From Eubacteriales bacterium (GTDB lineage Bacteria > Bacillota > Clostridia > Oscillospirales > Butyricicoccaceae): DNA of 56,977 nt. The position numbers were made by a program, and so were the translations under genes. The DNA lies in the NCBI GenBank assembly GCA_030523305.1, contig JAUNIY010000004.1:1-56977 (forward strand), read 5' to 3'. A model generated the notes under the pieces. That model ran no database searches, was not told the DNA's origin, and worked only from the letters and a program-made list of their open reading frames with translations. Shown here in pieces: positions 33,233 through 41,972 of this stretch (position 1 is its first letter; every line of letters begins with the position of its first letter).

Positions 33233-33261
33233 TTGCCAAATTCATGAAAATATACTATACT
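33233..33261 (+). promoter_or_regulatory. Promoter of the nitroreductase gene
   Basis: TTGCCA (33233-33238), 17-base spacer, TATACT (33256-33261), divergent from the folate promoter. Confidence 0.8.
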
Positions 33262-33284
33262 GTTCATGGCCTAAAGGAGGACAG

Positions 33285-33318
33285 ATGTCAATTCTATGGG
33301 CCATCATGCAATTGACAT
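33285..33318. promoter_or_regulatory. Inverted repeat over an upstream start codon
   Basis: ATGTCAATT (33285-33293) and AATTGACAT (33310-33318) form a perfect 9-bp inverted repeat with a 16-base centre. The first arm is also the upstream in-frame ATG behind AAAGGAGGACAG. It may be a regulator binding site or an mRNA hairpin. Confidence 0.5.
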
Positions 33319-33389
33319 ACTTGGCGCAGCGCAACTGTCCCAGCATGACAGACCGAATCCCGTCATTTCCTATGAGGAGGAATTTACAT

Positions 33390-33926
33390 ATGACTACCAA
33401 GGAATGCATTCACTCTCGTCGCAGCATCCGCAGCTTCACGAACCAACCGGTGCCGCATGACGTTCTGGAAGACATTATTGCCGACGCAGCCTATGCGCCG
33501 TCATGGAAAAATACCCAGATTTCCCGCTATATCGCCGTAGAGGGCCGGGAAGCCATCGACACACTGGCGACGCATTACGCGCCGTTTAACGCAAAAACCG
33601 TATCCACTGCGCCGCTGCTCATTGTACAGACCTTTATCAAGAACCGCTCCGGCTTTGAACGTGACGGCTCATTCAGTACGGATCGAGAAGGCGGCTGGCA
33701 GATGTACGATTGCGGCATCGCCGCGCAAACCTTCTGCCTGTCTGCGCACGACCATGGCCTGGGCACTGTCATTCTGGGCATTTTTGACCGGCTGGCGCTG
33801 GAAGAGTACCTGAACATACCGGAGGATCAGGAAATCGCTGCACTCATCGCGGTAGGCTATCCGGCAATCGAGCCGAAAGCCCCGCGCCGCAAAGACGTCG
33901 CAACCCTGCTTACCTATGCAGAATAA
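33390..33926 (+). CDS. Nitroreductase family protein
   Basis: A 178-residue FMN-dependent oxidoreductase. The FMN phosphate-binding start is SRRSIRSF (about 9-16), then DAAYAPSWKNTQ (about 36-47) and the C-terminal GLGTVILG with IAVGYP near 150. The ATG at 33390 follows GAGGAGGAATTTACAT and gives the usual nitroreductase N-terminus. A second in-frame ATG at 33285 with AAAGGAGGACAG would add 35 residues. No flavin partner gene is nearby. A terminator follows. Confidence 0.92.
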   Translation: MTTKECIHSRRSIRSFTNQPVPHDVLEDIIADAAYAPSWKNTQISRYIAVEGREAIDTLATHYAPFNAKTVSTAPLLIVQTFIKNRSGFERDGSFSTDREGGWQMYDCGIAAQTFCLSAHDHGLGTVILGIFDRLALEEYLNIPEDQEIAALIAVGYPAIEPKAPRRKDVATLLTYAE

Positions 33927-33938
33927 TAACATCCATAT

Positions 33939-33971
33939 AAAAACCGCAGGCGGGCTTGCCTGCGGTTTTTC
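33939..33971. terminator. Bidirectional terminator between nitroreductase and SLH gene
   Basis: AAAACCGCAGGC / GCCTGCGGTTTTT stem with a 6-base loop and T-runs on both strands; the minus-strand SLH gene ends just beyond it. Confidence 0.88.
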
Positions 33972-35261
33972 TTATGCCATATAATTGTACAAGAACGTCA
34001 CGATTTGGCCGCGCGTGCATGTTGCGCTCGGTGAGAACGTGGTCGCGGAGGTTCCGCTGGTAATGCGGTTTTTGACCGCCCAATTGACTGCATCCTCATA
34101 ATACGCCCCAGTTTTAACATCCTTGAAGGCACTGCTTCCCGTTGTCACAACCTTGCCCTCCTGGTTCCACAGGAACGTGACAATCTGTGCACGGGTACAG
34201 GTCGCGCTCGGCGAAAATGTCGTCGCAGAAGTCCCGCTGGTAATCCCTTTGGACTTAGCCCACAACACAGCGTTATAATAATACGCATCGGACTTGACAT
34301 CCTTGAATGGGTTGCTCACACCCGATACGATCGGTTTTCCCGCCGCGTTCCACAAGAATGTAACTGCCTGCGCACGGGTGCACCCTGTGCTAGGCGAAAA
34401 GGTCATGGTCGTTGTGCCGCTGGTAATCCCATTTTTCACAGCCCACTGGACCGCATTGGAGTAATATTTTCCCTGCGCTACATCCGCAAAGGTTGGTTCC
34501 CAAACCTTCCAGTCGACGCTTCCGCCGTACTGTTGACGTGCCGCAGCATCCCAGCCGGCATTTTCTGGATAGTATGCCGTTACTATCGCACCGTCAAATA
34601 TATTGTTGCTTCCAGCATCTCCCATCACCGGTGCACTGCCATAGAAATAGATGGCCTGGAGCTTGGGACAGGCATGGAATGCAGCATTGCCAATCTTCTT
34701 CACGCTGCGTCCAATCCATACGGTTTTCAATCCGCTGCACCGTGCAAACGCACTGCTTCCAATTTCCTGCACATTTTCCGGTATGATGATGCTTTCCAGA
34801 GATGACCGCCAAAATGCCTGTGCCTCAATGGTCTTGACACTGATCGGCAGCGTGATTTCGGTCAACGACGTCTTACCAAACGCCAGCATGCCAATACTCT
34901 TCACACCACTGCTCAAGGACACCGAGCGCAACGCGGTGCAGCCATAAAAAGCCTCTTCACCGATGCGCGAAATGCCCGTCTGCACGACAACCGATTGAAT
35001 CTTATCGCTATATTTTGCATATGGTGCGCTGTTTGCCTCGGTATAGTTGTCCATCTCACCGCTGCCGCTGATGGTCAGCGTACCGTTTCCATCCAGGGAC
35101 CATGTTGCTTTCGCGCCACAGCTTCCGCTGGCAATCACAGCTGCGTACTCCTGCGTATATCCCATCTCCCCGGTAAGCCCGTCCGCCGCCAAAGCTGGCA
35201 CGGCAGTCAGAGACATACAGACCGCCAAAACCAGGCAAGCCGCTTTTTTTCTTGCATACAT
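33972..35261 (-). CDS. Secreted leucine-rich-repeat / S-layer homology protein
   Basis: A 429-residue surface protein. A signal peptide occupies about residues 1-25 (basic YARKK start, hydrophobic core, cleavage near ALA). Residues about 65-200 carry BspA-type leucine-rich repeats (the recurring IGEEAFYGCTALRSV, IGSSAFARCSGLKTV and IGNAAFHACPKLQAI), a form associated with host or cell binding. The last 190 residues hold three SLH modules (FADV, FKDV, FKDV with ITSGT and the CTRAQ variant), which anchor proteins to pyruvylated secondary cell-wall polymers. The start is an ATG behind AAAGGCGGATGATATCA. A -10 TATACT (35301-35306) lies upstream on the minus strand. Confidence 0.92.
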   Translation of the reverse strand: MYARKKAACLVLAVCMSLTAVPALAADGLTGEMGYTQEYAAVIASGSCGAKATWSLDGNGTLTISGSGEMDNYTEANSAPYAKYSDKIQSVVVQTGISRIGEEAFYGCTALRSVSLSSGVKSIGMLAFGKTSLTEITLPISVKTIEAQAFWRSSLESIIIPENVQEIGSSAFARCSGLKTVWIGRSVKKIGNAAFHACPKLQAIYFYGSAPVMGDAGSNNIFDGAIVTAYYPENAGWDAAARQQYGGSVDWKVWEPTFADVAQGKYYSNAVQWAVKNGITSGTTTMTFSPSTGCTRAQAVTFLWNAAGKPIVSGVSNPFKDVKSDAYYYNAVLWAKSKGITSGTSATTFSPSATCTRAQIVTFLWNQEGKVVTTGSSAFKDVKTGAYYEDAVNWAVKNRITSGTSATTFSPSATCTRGQIVTFLYNYMA

Positions 35262-35373
35262 TGATATCATCCGCCTTTCTCGCTAAAATATTCCATGAAT
35301 AGTATACAGCAAAGCATCCCATATTTCATTCGCATAGATTCATTTCAGGCATATTTTCCCATATTTCACCGTC

Positions 35374-35408
35374 AAAAAGCCCTCCGGACCCACAAGGCCG
35401 GAGGGCTT
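35374..35408 (-). terminator. Terminator of the six-module SLH gene
   Basis: On the minus strand GCCCTCCGG / CCGGAGGGC (9 bp) with a 10-base loop, followed by TTTTTG. Confidence 0.88.
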
Positions 35409-35455
35409 CCTATCGATATATATTGCTGATTCCGCAACACACGCCGGCGGATCTT

Positions 35456-37090
35456 TCACTCCTGTGTATAGTTCATCCACACCTCATCGCCATAGGACAT
35501 GCGATAGGTATGCGTAGTGGCAGCTTCCATGATAGCCGTATATCCCCAAAAACTCTTCTTCACGTCCGTAAAGATATACTGGCTGTCCAATAGCTGCGCA
35601 GTTTTTGCGTCACCAGTGCGTTTTGCAACCTTATTGAGTATTGTAACTGCCTGCGCGCGCGTCAAGCTGCGGTCTGGATAAAAATTCCCATCGTCAAACC
35701 CGGAAACCCAACCGTTTGCAACCGCAGTGGCAATCGCATTGTAATACGGATGATCCTTGGGCACATCTGGGAACGCCGTGCCATCAAAGGTATAGCTTGT
35801 CAAGCGCGCCACCATTTCAACAAATTCCCCTCGTTTCATCTCGTCCTTTGGCCGATATGCCCCACCGCCGGAAATGATCTGTTTGGACGCCAACACGGTA
35901 ATCGGCCGATAATACCAGGAATCCGGGCCGACATCCGTAAACGTGCAATTGGCTGTTCCTTTGGTTTGATCCTCCAGTAGGCTGTACAACAACATGCACG
36001 CCTGCGCGCGGGTTAACGCATCATTTGGCCCGAACGTGCCGTCTCCATAACCATAAACATATTGGATATGATCCGCCTTTAGCTCCGGCGCATACCATGC
36101 GGTGTATTCGGCCGGCTGATATACAGCGGTGTTTTCCACATCTGCAATGCTGCCATCGGTTGTGAGCCAGTGCGTAATCAGCTTTCCATCGTTGTCCCGT
36201 TTGGGTATCTGCTGTGGCGTATTTCCCTCGTATACATTTTGCGTCTGGCTGATGCCGGAGTACCGCAGCGTTATCGGATACGAATGGGTATAGCTGCGCC
36301 ACGTCTCCACACCGTCCGCATCGGTCACGCCGTCATGGTCGATGGTCGCTTCCATCACTTGGTTATAATACCACGCTTCCGGCGCAACATCGATAAACGT
36401 ACGCAACGTATCCGGCGCCGTCTCCACTATGGTTTCATCCATGTGCCGCCCAAACAGGCTGTTGAACACCGAAACCGCCTGCACACGGGTCAGCGCATCA
36501 TTCGGTCGAAACGTGCCGTCCGCAAATCCGTTGATCCAGCCTTTTTGTACCGCAGTTGCAATTGCGCTGTAATACGGGTCATCCGGATCCACATCGGTAA
36601 AGCTGCACGTGGCATCTTCCTCTATACCAGAAAACCCCACAGCCAACTGGACAAATTCCCCGCGCGTGATCAATTGGTTTGGATGGAATGCGCCGCCGTC
36701 GCACGACAGAATGCCCTGCGATGCCAACACGGAGATCGCCTGATAATACCATGCGTCTGCGCGGACATCCGTATAGGTATACGGGTGCGATCCCATCGTC
36801 TGATCCTGTAACCGGTGATAGACAATGGAACATATCTGCGCCCATGTCAGTTGTTCATTGGGGCCAAAGCTCCCATCGGCATATCCCTGCATATATGCCG
36901 CATGGTCTGTGCGCAGCTGCACGCCCTCAGTCAACATCTGCTTGTTGTGTTGCGGTTCGCCACTCTGCTCCACAACAGCCGAATCGTTCGTCGAGCTATC
37001 CAGTATATCGGCTGCCGGTGCGGCTGGAGCCATCGCCGCCACCAACATACCGGCAAGCAGCAAGCTTATGATCCGTTTCTTTCGATTCAT
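35456..37090 (-). CDS. Secreted protein with duplicated SLH modules
   Basis: A 544-residue exported protein: signal peptide about 1-26 (NRKKRIISLLLAG, cleavage after APAA), then two similar halves. Each half has three SLH-type units, at about 60-250 and 360-540, marked by GYADGSFGPNEQLTWAQ and GYGDGTFGPNDALTRAQ, by WYYQAISVLASQGI and WYYRPITVLASKQI, and by GWINGFADGTFRPNDALTR and GWVSGFDDGNFYPDRSLTR. Between them lies a non-SLH segment (about 265-345) with repeated YTHSYPIT-like strands. The halves come from an internal duplication. The start is the ATG behind GGAGAACATACCACG. It may belong to the S-layer/peptidoglycan-binding array. Confidence 0.9.
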   Translation of the reverse strand: MNRKKRIISLLLAGMLVAAMAPAAPAADILDSSTNDSAVVEQSGEPQHNKQMLTEGVQLRTDHAAYMQGYADGSFGPNEQLTWAQICSIVYHRLQDQTMGSHPYTYTDVRADAWYYQAISVLASQGILSCDGGAFHPNQLITRGEFVQLAVGFSGIEEDATCSFTDVDPDDPYYSAIATAVQKGWINGFADGTFRPNDALTRVQAVSVFNSLFGRHMDETIVETAPDTLRTFIDVAPEAWYYNQVMEATIDHDGVTDADGVETWRSYTHSYPITLRYSGISQTQNVYEGNTPQQIPKRDNDGKLITHWLTTDGSIADVENTAVYQPAEYTAWYAPELKADHIQYVYGYGDGTFGPNDALTRAQACMLLYSLLEDQTKGTANCTFTDVGPDSWYYRPITVLASKQIISGGGAYRPKDEMKRGEFVEMVARLTSYTFDGTAFPDVPKDHPYYNAIATAVANGWVSGFDDGNFYPDRSLTRAQAVTILNKVAKRTGDAKTAQLLDSQYIFTDVKKSFWGYTAIMEAATTHTYRMSYGDEVWMNYTQE

Positions 37091-37163
37091 CGTGGTATGT
37101 TCTCCATTTCCTTCGTCAATATCATCTTTTCCCCGTGCTCCTTCCATGCTTCAGCTTTTACAT

Positions 37164-37192
37164 ATTGTACCGCTGCCGCCCCAGTCTGTCAA
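37164..37192 (-). promoter_or_regulatory. Promoter of the six-module SLH gene
   Basis: On the minus strand consensus TTGACA, 17-base spacer, TACAAT; it lies after the terminator of the ABC exporter genes. Confidence 0.85.
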
Positions 37193-37196
37193 CCAA

Positions 37197-37230
37197 GGAA
37201 AAAACCCGCCAAACCGATGGGTTCGACGGG
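37197..37230 (-). terminator. Terminator of the MarR-ABC exporter operon
   Basis: On the minus strand CCCGTCGAACC / GGTTTGGCGGG stem with a 4-base loop and two G-T pairs, followed by TTTTTT. The rest of 37091-37279 has no gene. Confidence 0.75.
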
Positions 37231-37279
37231 ATTCCTGTTCCTATTTTATTTGATAGGCCGTACAAGCCACAGCCATTGT

Positions 37280-39115
37280 TTACGATGCGTCGTCAAACTG
37301 GCTGTTGTACAATTCAGCATAAAATCCGTTTTTCTTCAACAGGTTCTCATGGTTGCCCTGCTCCACAATATCGCCATCCCGCATGACCAGAATCAAATCG
37401 GCCTCCCGGATGGTAGATAAGCGGTGCGCAATGACAAAGCTGGTTCGGCCTTCCATCAGCCGATTCATGGCCGACTGGATCAACGCCTCTGTGCGGGTAT
37501 CGACCGAGGACGTTGCCTCATCCAGGATCATGATCGGGTTATCGGCCAGGATCGCACGCGCAATGGTCAACAGCTGCTTCTGCCCCTGCGATACATTGCT
37601 GATTTCCTCATTCAGCTCCATCTGGTAACCTCCCGGCAGGGTACGGATAAAGCTGTCCGCCTTTGCGGCCTTCGCCGCAGCGATAACCTCTTCATCCGTC
37701 GCATCCAAACGGCCATACCGGATATTTTCCATGATGGTTCCCTTGAACAGCCAGGTATCCTGCAATACCATACCGAAGCCCTCACGCAGCTCAGAACGGT
37801 TAAACTGGCGGATATCATGCCCATCCAACCGGATTGCGCCGCCATCCACATCATAAAACCGCATCAGCAGCTTTACCATTGTGGTCTTGCCCGCGCCGGT
37901 CGGGCCGACGATGGCTACCATCTGTCCCGGTTTCACATCGCATGTAAAGTCATGGATAACCGGGTTCGCTGCGTCATAGCCAAAACGTACATGGTCGAAC
38001 TGCACCGAACCTTTTACGCTCTCGATAGAAACCGGGTTCTCCACATGCTGATCCTCCTCAGCCTCCTCCAGGAATTCAAAAACACGCTCAGAGGCAGCCG
38101 CCATCGACTGCAGCATGTTGGAAACCTGGGCCAGCTGGGTGATCGGCTGGGTAAAGTTGCGGACATACTGGATAAAGGCTTGGATATCGCCCACCGTGAT
38201 AACGCCCGCAATGGCGAGGATAGAACCGGCAACGGCGACGCCGACATAGCCCAAATTGCCGACAAAGTTCATAATTGGCTGCATCAGGCCGGACAAGAAC
38301 TGCGACTTCCATGCAGATTCATACAGCTTTGCATTGGTCTGGTCAAATGCTTCCTTAATGCGCTCCTCCTGATTGAAGGCGCGCACAACCGTGTGCCCGG
38401 AAAAGGTTTCCTCAATTTGTCCGTTGATGTCACCCAGGTACCGCTGCTGTGCCCGGAAATATTTCTGGCTGATTTTGACCACTGTCAGCACAAAGATCAT
38501 GGATACCGGCAGGATAACCAGTGCAATCAGCGTCATCAGCGGGCTGATACTCAGCATCATAATCAGTACGCCGATGATGGTTGTCACCGAAGTAATCAGC
38601 TGCGTCACGCTCTGGTTCAGGCTCTGTCCCAGGGTATCGACATCGTTGGTGATGCGCGAAAGCACTTCACCGACGGTGCGGCTTTCAAAATATCCAAGCG
38701 GCAGGCGGTTGATTTTTTCACTGATTTCCCGGCGCATGCGGAAACAAACCTTCTGCGTAATGCCGGTCATAACCCAGCCCTGGACGAAATTCAACGCTGC
38801 ACTGAGGATATAAACGCCCAGCAACAGCAGCAAAATCTGCCCAATGCGGTCAAATGCAATTTCGCCCGCGCCGGAAAGCTTATTCATCAGCCCTTCATAC
38901 AGCACATTGATCGCTTTACTCAGGATCTTCGGCCCAGTGATATTAAAGACCGTGCTTCCGATGGCAAAAATCAATACGGCAATGACGCCAAACCGGTAGC
39001 TTCCGATATAACGCAACAGCTTCCGCGTCGTCCCGCGGAAATCCTTTGCCTTCTCGCCCGCCATGCCGGGTCCGCCTGGCCCACGGCGCATTGGCGCTCT
39101 TCTCTGTTCGCTCAC
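37280..39115 (-). CDS. ABC exporter half, canonical ATPase site (heterodimer)
   Basis: A 611-residue exporter half: an N-terminal membrane domain of six helices (about 35-330) and a C-terminal ATPase with Walker A GPTGAGKTT (about 397), Walker B MILDEATSSVD (about 523) with the catalytic Glu, but with signature VSQGQ instead of LSGGQ. Its partner has the reverse defect. The start is a GTG overlapping the stop of the partner gene (GTGA) behind GGAGGCGGGATGCA. With MarR control it is probably a multidrug or peptide exporter. Confidence 0.92.
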   Translation of the reverse strand: MSEQRRAPMRRGPGGPGMAGEKAKDFRGTTRKLLRYIGSYRFGVIAVLIFAIGSTVFNITGPKILSKAINVLYEGLMNKLSGAGEIAFDRIGQILLLLLGVYILSAALNFVQGWVMTGITQKVCFRMRREISEKINRLPLGYFESRTVGEVLSRITNDVDTLGQSLNQSVTQLITSVTTIIGVLIMMLSISPLMTLIALVILPVSMIFVLTVVKISQKYFRAQQRYLGDINGQIEETFSGHTVVRAFNQEERIKEAFDQTNAKLYESAWKSQFLSGLMQPIMNFVGNLGYVGVAVAGSILAIAGVITVGDIQAFIQYVRNFTQPITQLAQVSNMLQSMAAASERVFEFLEEAEEDQHVENPVSIESVKGSVQFDHVRFGYDAANPVIHDFTCDVKPGQMVAIVGPTGAGKTTMVKLLMRFYDVDGGAIRLDGHDIRQFNRSELREGFGMVLQDTWLFKGTIMENIRYGRLDATDEEVIAAAKAAKADSFIRTLPGGYQMELNEEISNVSQGQKQLLTIARAILADNPIMILDEATSSVDTRTEALIQSAMNRLMEGRTSFVIAHRLSTIREADLILVMRDGDIVEQGNHENLLKKNGFYAELYNSQFDDAS

Positions 39116-41274
39116 TGCATCCCGCCTCCTTTCAGTTCAGATTCACTCAGCTGGCTGCGCGCAATTTCTCGATATGTGTCGCATCCAGCCAAAAGTTCTT
39201 CATGCGTACCAATGCCGTCGATATGGCCCTCATTGAGCACAATAATTTGATCGGCATGTAAAATCGTGGAAATCCGCTGCGCAACGATGATAACGGTTGC
39301 ATCGCCGACATGCTGCGCCAACGCACGGCGCAGTGCGGCATCCGTCTTGTAGTCCAACGCGGAAAACGAGTCGTCAAACAGGAACACCTTCGGCTTTGCC
39401 GCAATCGCGCGTGCGATCGACAAGCGCTGCTTCTGTCCGCCGGATACATTGCTGCCGCCCTGTGCAATCCGGCTGTGGTAACGGTCCATTTTGCTGTCAA
39501 TAAACTCCGTTGCCTGTGCGATTTCCGCTGCCAGCTCCATCTGTTCATCCGAAATATCACTGTCAGCAAACTTTACGTTGGACGCGATATCACCGGAAAA
39601 CAGGACACCCTTCTGCGGGACATAACCCAGCTGCTTGCGCAGCGTCTCCTGCTTCAAATCACGGATGTCCACGCCGTCCAGCTTGACGCTTCCTTCTGTC
39701 ACATCAAACAAACGCGGGATCAAATTCAGCAGCGTAGATTTTCCGCAACCAGTCGAGCCGATAATGGCCGTCGTCTTGCCTGGCTCCGCCGTAAAGCTGA
39801 TATGTTCGATCGCCGGATGGCTCGCGCCCGGATAACAGAAGGTGACATCGTCAAAACAGATCTCGCCCTTCCATTCTTTCTCCGGCTCCGTCAGATCGGC
39901 GCGGTCCGCAATGACCGGTTCCGTCTCCAGCACCTCGTTGATGCGGTCTGCGGCTACGCCGGCACGCGGCAGGAAAATCGAAATCATGGTAATCATCATA
40001 AAGGACATGACAATGAGCATGGTGTAGGTAATAAACGCCATCATATCGCCTACCTGCAAATTGCCCATATCGACACCTTTGCTGCCAAACCAGATAATCG
40101 CGACCGTAACGCTGTTCATCGTGAGCATCATGGCTGGCATCATAAAATTCATCACACGGTTGGTAAACAGCTGGGTACGCATCAAGTCTGTATTCGCACC
40201 GGCAAACCGTTCCTCTTCCCGCTTTTCCCGGCTAAATGCGCGGATCGGCATAACACCGGTCAAAATCTCACGGCTGATCAGGTTCAGCCGGTCAACCAAC
40301 GACTGCATGATTTTGAATTTCGGCATCGTGATGCGCATCAACGTACCGATTACAGCAAAAATCACGCACACCGCTACCACAATAATCCAGCCCATGCCGG
40401 TTCTGGTCTGATATACCTTCAAAATACCGCCAATGGCGCAGATCGGTGCAAACAGCATCATGCGCAATATCATGACACAAACCATCTGCACCTGCTGAAT
40501 ATCGTTGGTACAACGCGTAATCAGCGACGCTGTAGAAAACTGGTTCATCTCCGCACTGGAAAATTGCAGTACGCGCGCGAAGACCTTGTCGCGCAAATCG
40601 CGTCCGACACCTGCGCCGACACGGCTGGCAATCATACCGATAATCACCGCTACCAACAAGCCGAGCACCGTCAGGCCAATCATTTTGCCGCCAGTTGTGT
40701 ACAGGTAATGGTTGCGTATCGCTCCGAGATCGACACCCATGGCGTCATATTCGCCTTCCATATACAGCACCGCCATCTGCAGCATGGTACTGTCCGATAG
40801 GTCTCCCATTTGTTCCAACGCCTGGTTTTTCATATCCAGCAGCTGGTCCTTTGCGAGCATGCCACTGTCCAAGGCATTTTGTATGTCATCCAGGCTATAG
40901 CCCTCGCCGCCTTGCTGGCTCATCTGATATACCAGCGCCATCGGCGTACACAGGACATCGGATAACGCTTCCTCGTCCTCTTCGCTGAGTGCATCGCTTA
41001 CATGACGGATACCCATCGCGTCCGCTTCCCCATAAGCAGCCTCTGCGATATCCGCTTCCTCGTCCGTCATAAACAGCTCCAGCTGTGTCAACGAATCCGT
41101 CCGGATCTGCTCCATCACAGCGTTGTCCATGCCGTTCTGCTGAATACCGACGTCTACGATATTACTCATATAGGTCGGCAGAGAAAGATCGCAATATGCC
41201 TGCACAATCAACAGCAAAATGACAACGCAGACTGCTTTCCATGATCCCTTCATGTATCGCAGAATTGATCGCAT
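39112..41274 (-). CDS. ABC exporter half with degenerate ATPase site and large outer loop
   Basis: A 720-residue exporter half. The ATPase has Walker A GSTGCGKST, a canonical signature NVSGGQKQR, but a Walker B FLFDDSFSALD in which the catalytic Glu is Asp. Together with the downstream half this makes one working and one defunct ATP site, as in heterodimeric exporters. Between helices 1 and 2 an acidic insertion of about 130 residues (DNAVMEQIRTDSLTQLELFM to YMEGEYDAMGVDLGAI) lies outside the membrane and gives the unusual length. The ATG at 41274 follows AAAGGAGGAAACGA; it overlaps the end of marR by 25 bases. Confidence 0.92.
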   Translation of the reverse strand: MRSILRYMKGSWKAVCVVILLLIVQAYCDLSLPTYMSNIVDVGIQQNGMDNAVMEQIRTDSLTQLELFMTDEEADIAEAAYGEADAMGIRHVSDALSEEDEEALSDVLCTPMALVYQMSQQGGEGYSLDDIQNALDSGMLAKDQLLDMKNQALEQMGDLSDSTMLQMAVLYMEGEYDAMGVDLGAIRNHYLYTTGGKMIGLTVLGLLVAVIIGMIASRVGAGVGRDLRDKVFARVLQFSSAEMNQFSTASLITRCTNDIQQVQMVCVMILRMMLFAPICAIGGILKVYQTRTGMGWIIVVAVCVIFAVIGTLMRITMPKFKIMQSLVDRLNLISREILTGVMPIRAFSREKREEERFAGANTDLMRTQLFTNRVMNFMMPAMMLTMNSVTVAIIWFGSKGVDMGNLQVGDMMAFITYTMLIVMSFMMITMISIFLPRAGVAADRINEVLETEPVIADRADLTEPEKEWKGEICFDDVTFCYPGASHPAIEHISFTAEPGKTTAIIGSTGCGKSTLLNLIPRLFDVTEGSVKLDGVDIRDLKQETLRKQLGYVPQKGVLFSGDIASNVKFADSDISDEQMELAAEIAQATEFIDSKMDRYHSRIAQGGSNVSGGQKQRLSIARAIAAKPKVFLFDDSFSALDYKTDAALRRALAQHVGDATVIIVAQRISTILHADQIIVLNEGHIDGIGTHEELLAGCDTYREIARSQLSESELKGGGMQ

Positions 41275-41765
41275 TTCGTTTCCTCCTTTGATTGACTGTT
41301 TTGTTCCCATGCTGTCATAACCCGCGCCATTGCCGCAGAAAGCTCCTGCATACCAGTTAGGATCTCCTGATAACGCTGCTCTCCCAATTCCGTTTCAACC
41401 TGGTGCAGGAAAGCCCGCATCCGTTCATTCTGTTCCCTACACAGCGTGCTTCCTTTTTCCGTCAAGTAGACAAACGTATTGCGCCTGTTGTTCGGATCAA
41501 CAGCGCGTTCCACCAGCCCCCACTTTTCCAGATTTCCCAGCATTCTGGAAACGGCAGATTTGGTGATGCACAGTTTTTTCGCCAGATCACTGACATAAAT
41601 CCCTTTTACCTCCGGGTTCCGCTTCTGAAAACGTAAAATCATCATGAGAAATCCAAATTCATGGTTGGAAACATCCCGCAACAGGCTGTTCCAATGCAGC
41701 CGTTTCATGCTGTGCATTGACTCTACCAGCGCGTCGCTCTCCTTCCATTTCTCCTCTCCCATCAT
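41250..41765 (-). CDS. MarR family transcriptional regulator
   Basis: A 171-residue regulator: helices ahead of a winged helix-turn-helix with VSDLAKKLCITKSAVSRMLGNLEK (helix-turn-helix near 85-105) and the wing ERAVDPNNRRNTFVYLTEKG. MarR proteins repress neighbouring transporter genes and release them on ligand binding. It heads the ABC exporter operon, starting at an ATG behind AAAGGACGGTGC, with an extended N-terminus to 41831 not needed. The C-terminal tail is acidic. Confidence 0.92.
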   Translation of the reverse strand: MMGEEKWKESDALVESMHSMKRLHWNSLLRDVSNHEFGFLMMILRFQKRNPEVKGIYVSDLAKKLCITKSAVSRMLGNLEKWGLVERAVDPNNRRNTFVYLTEKGSTLCREQNERMRAFLHQVETELGEQRYQEILTGMQELSAAMARVMTAWEQNSQSKEETKCDQFCDT

Positions 41766-41802
41766 GCACCGTCCTTTCCGCGTTTCTTTTTGTACGCTGT
41801 CC

Positions 41803-41831
41803 AGTCTACCACCAATCGTTAATTCAGTCAA
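41803..41831 (-). promoter_or_regulatory. Promoter of the MarR-ABC operon
   Basis: On the minus strand TTGACT, 17-base spacer, TAGACT. The TTAA- and AAC-rich flanks hold short repeats (AATTAAC twice) that could bind MarR. Confidence 0.65.
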
Positions 41832-41879
41832 CAGTTGAAATTGTTAATTATTTGTATATTCTTTGTGTTGGAATTGTGA

Positions 41880-41928
41880 AAAGGACAGCGTCCCGTTTCC
41901 TTTTTCCTGTAGCGAGACTCTGTCCTTT
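41880..41928 (-). terminator. Possible terminator behind comEB
   Basis: AAAGGACAG / CTGTCCTTT stem (9 bp) with a long 31-base loop; a short T4 follows on the minus strand. Confidence 0.4.
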
Positions 41929-41972
41929 GGCATCATACAATTTTCAACCATTCCGTATGTACGAGATCCTGT

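Noticed and set aside
37201..37240. GGTTCGA-like T-loop near 37220 suggesting a tRNA
   Set aside because: No cloverleaf can be drawn around it and it is better explained as part of the terminator of the ABC exporter operon.
37424..39250. A 608-codon ORF antisense to the ABC exporter half
   Set aside because: It is a GC-driven shadow frame of a clear ABC exporter gene; its translation is rich in His, Arg and Gln with no recognisable domain and no ribosome binding site.
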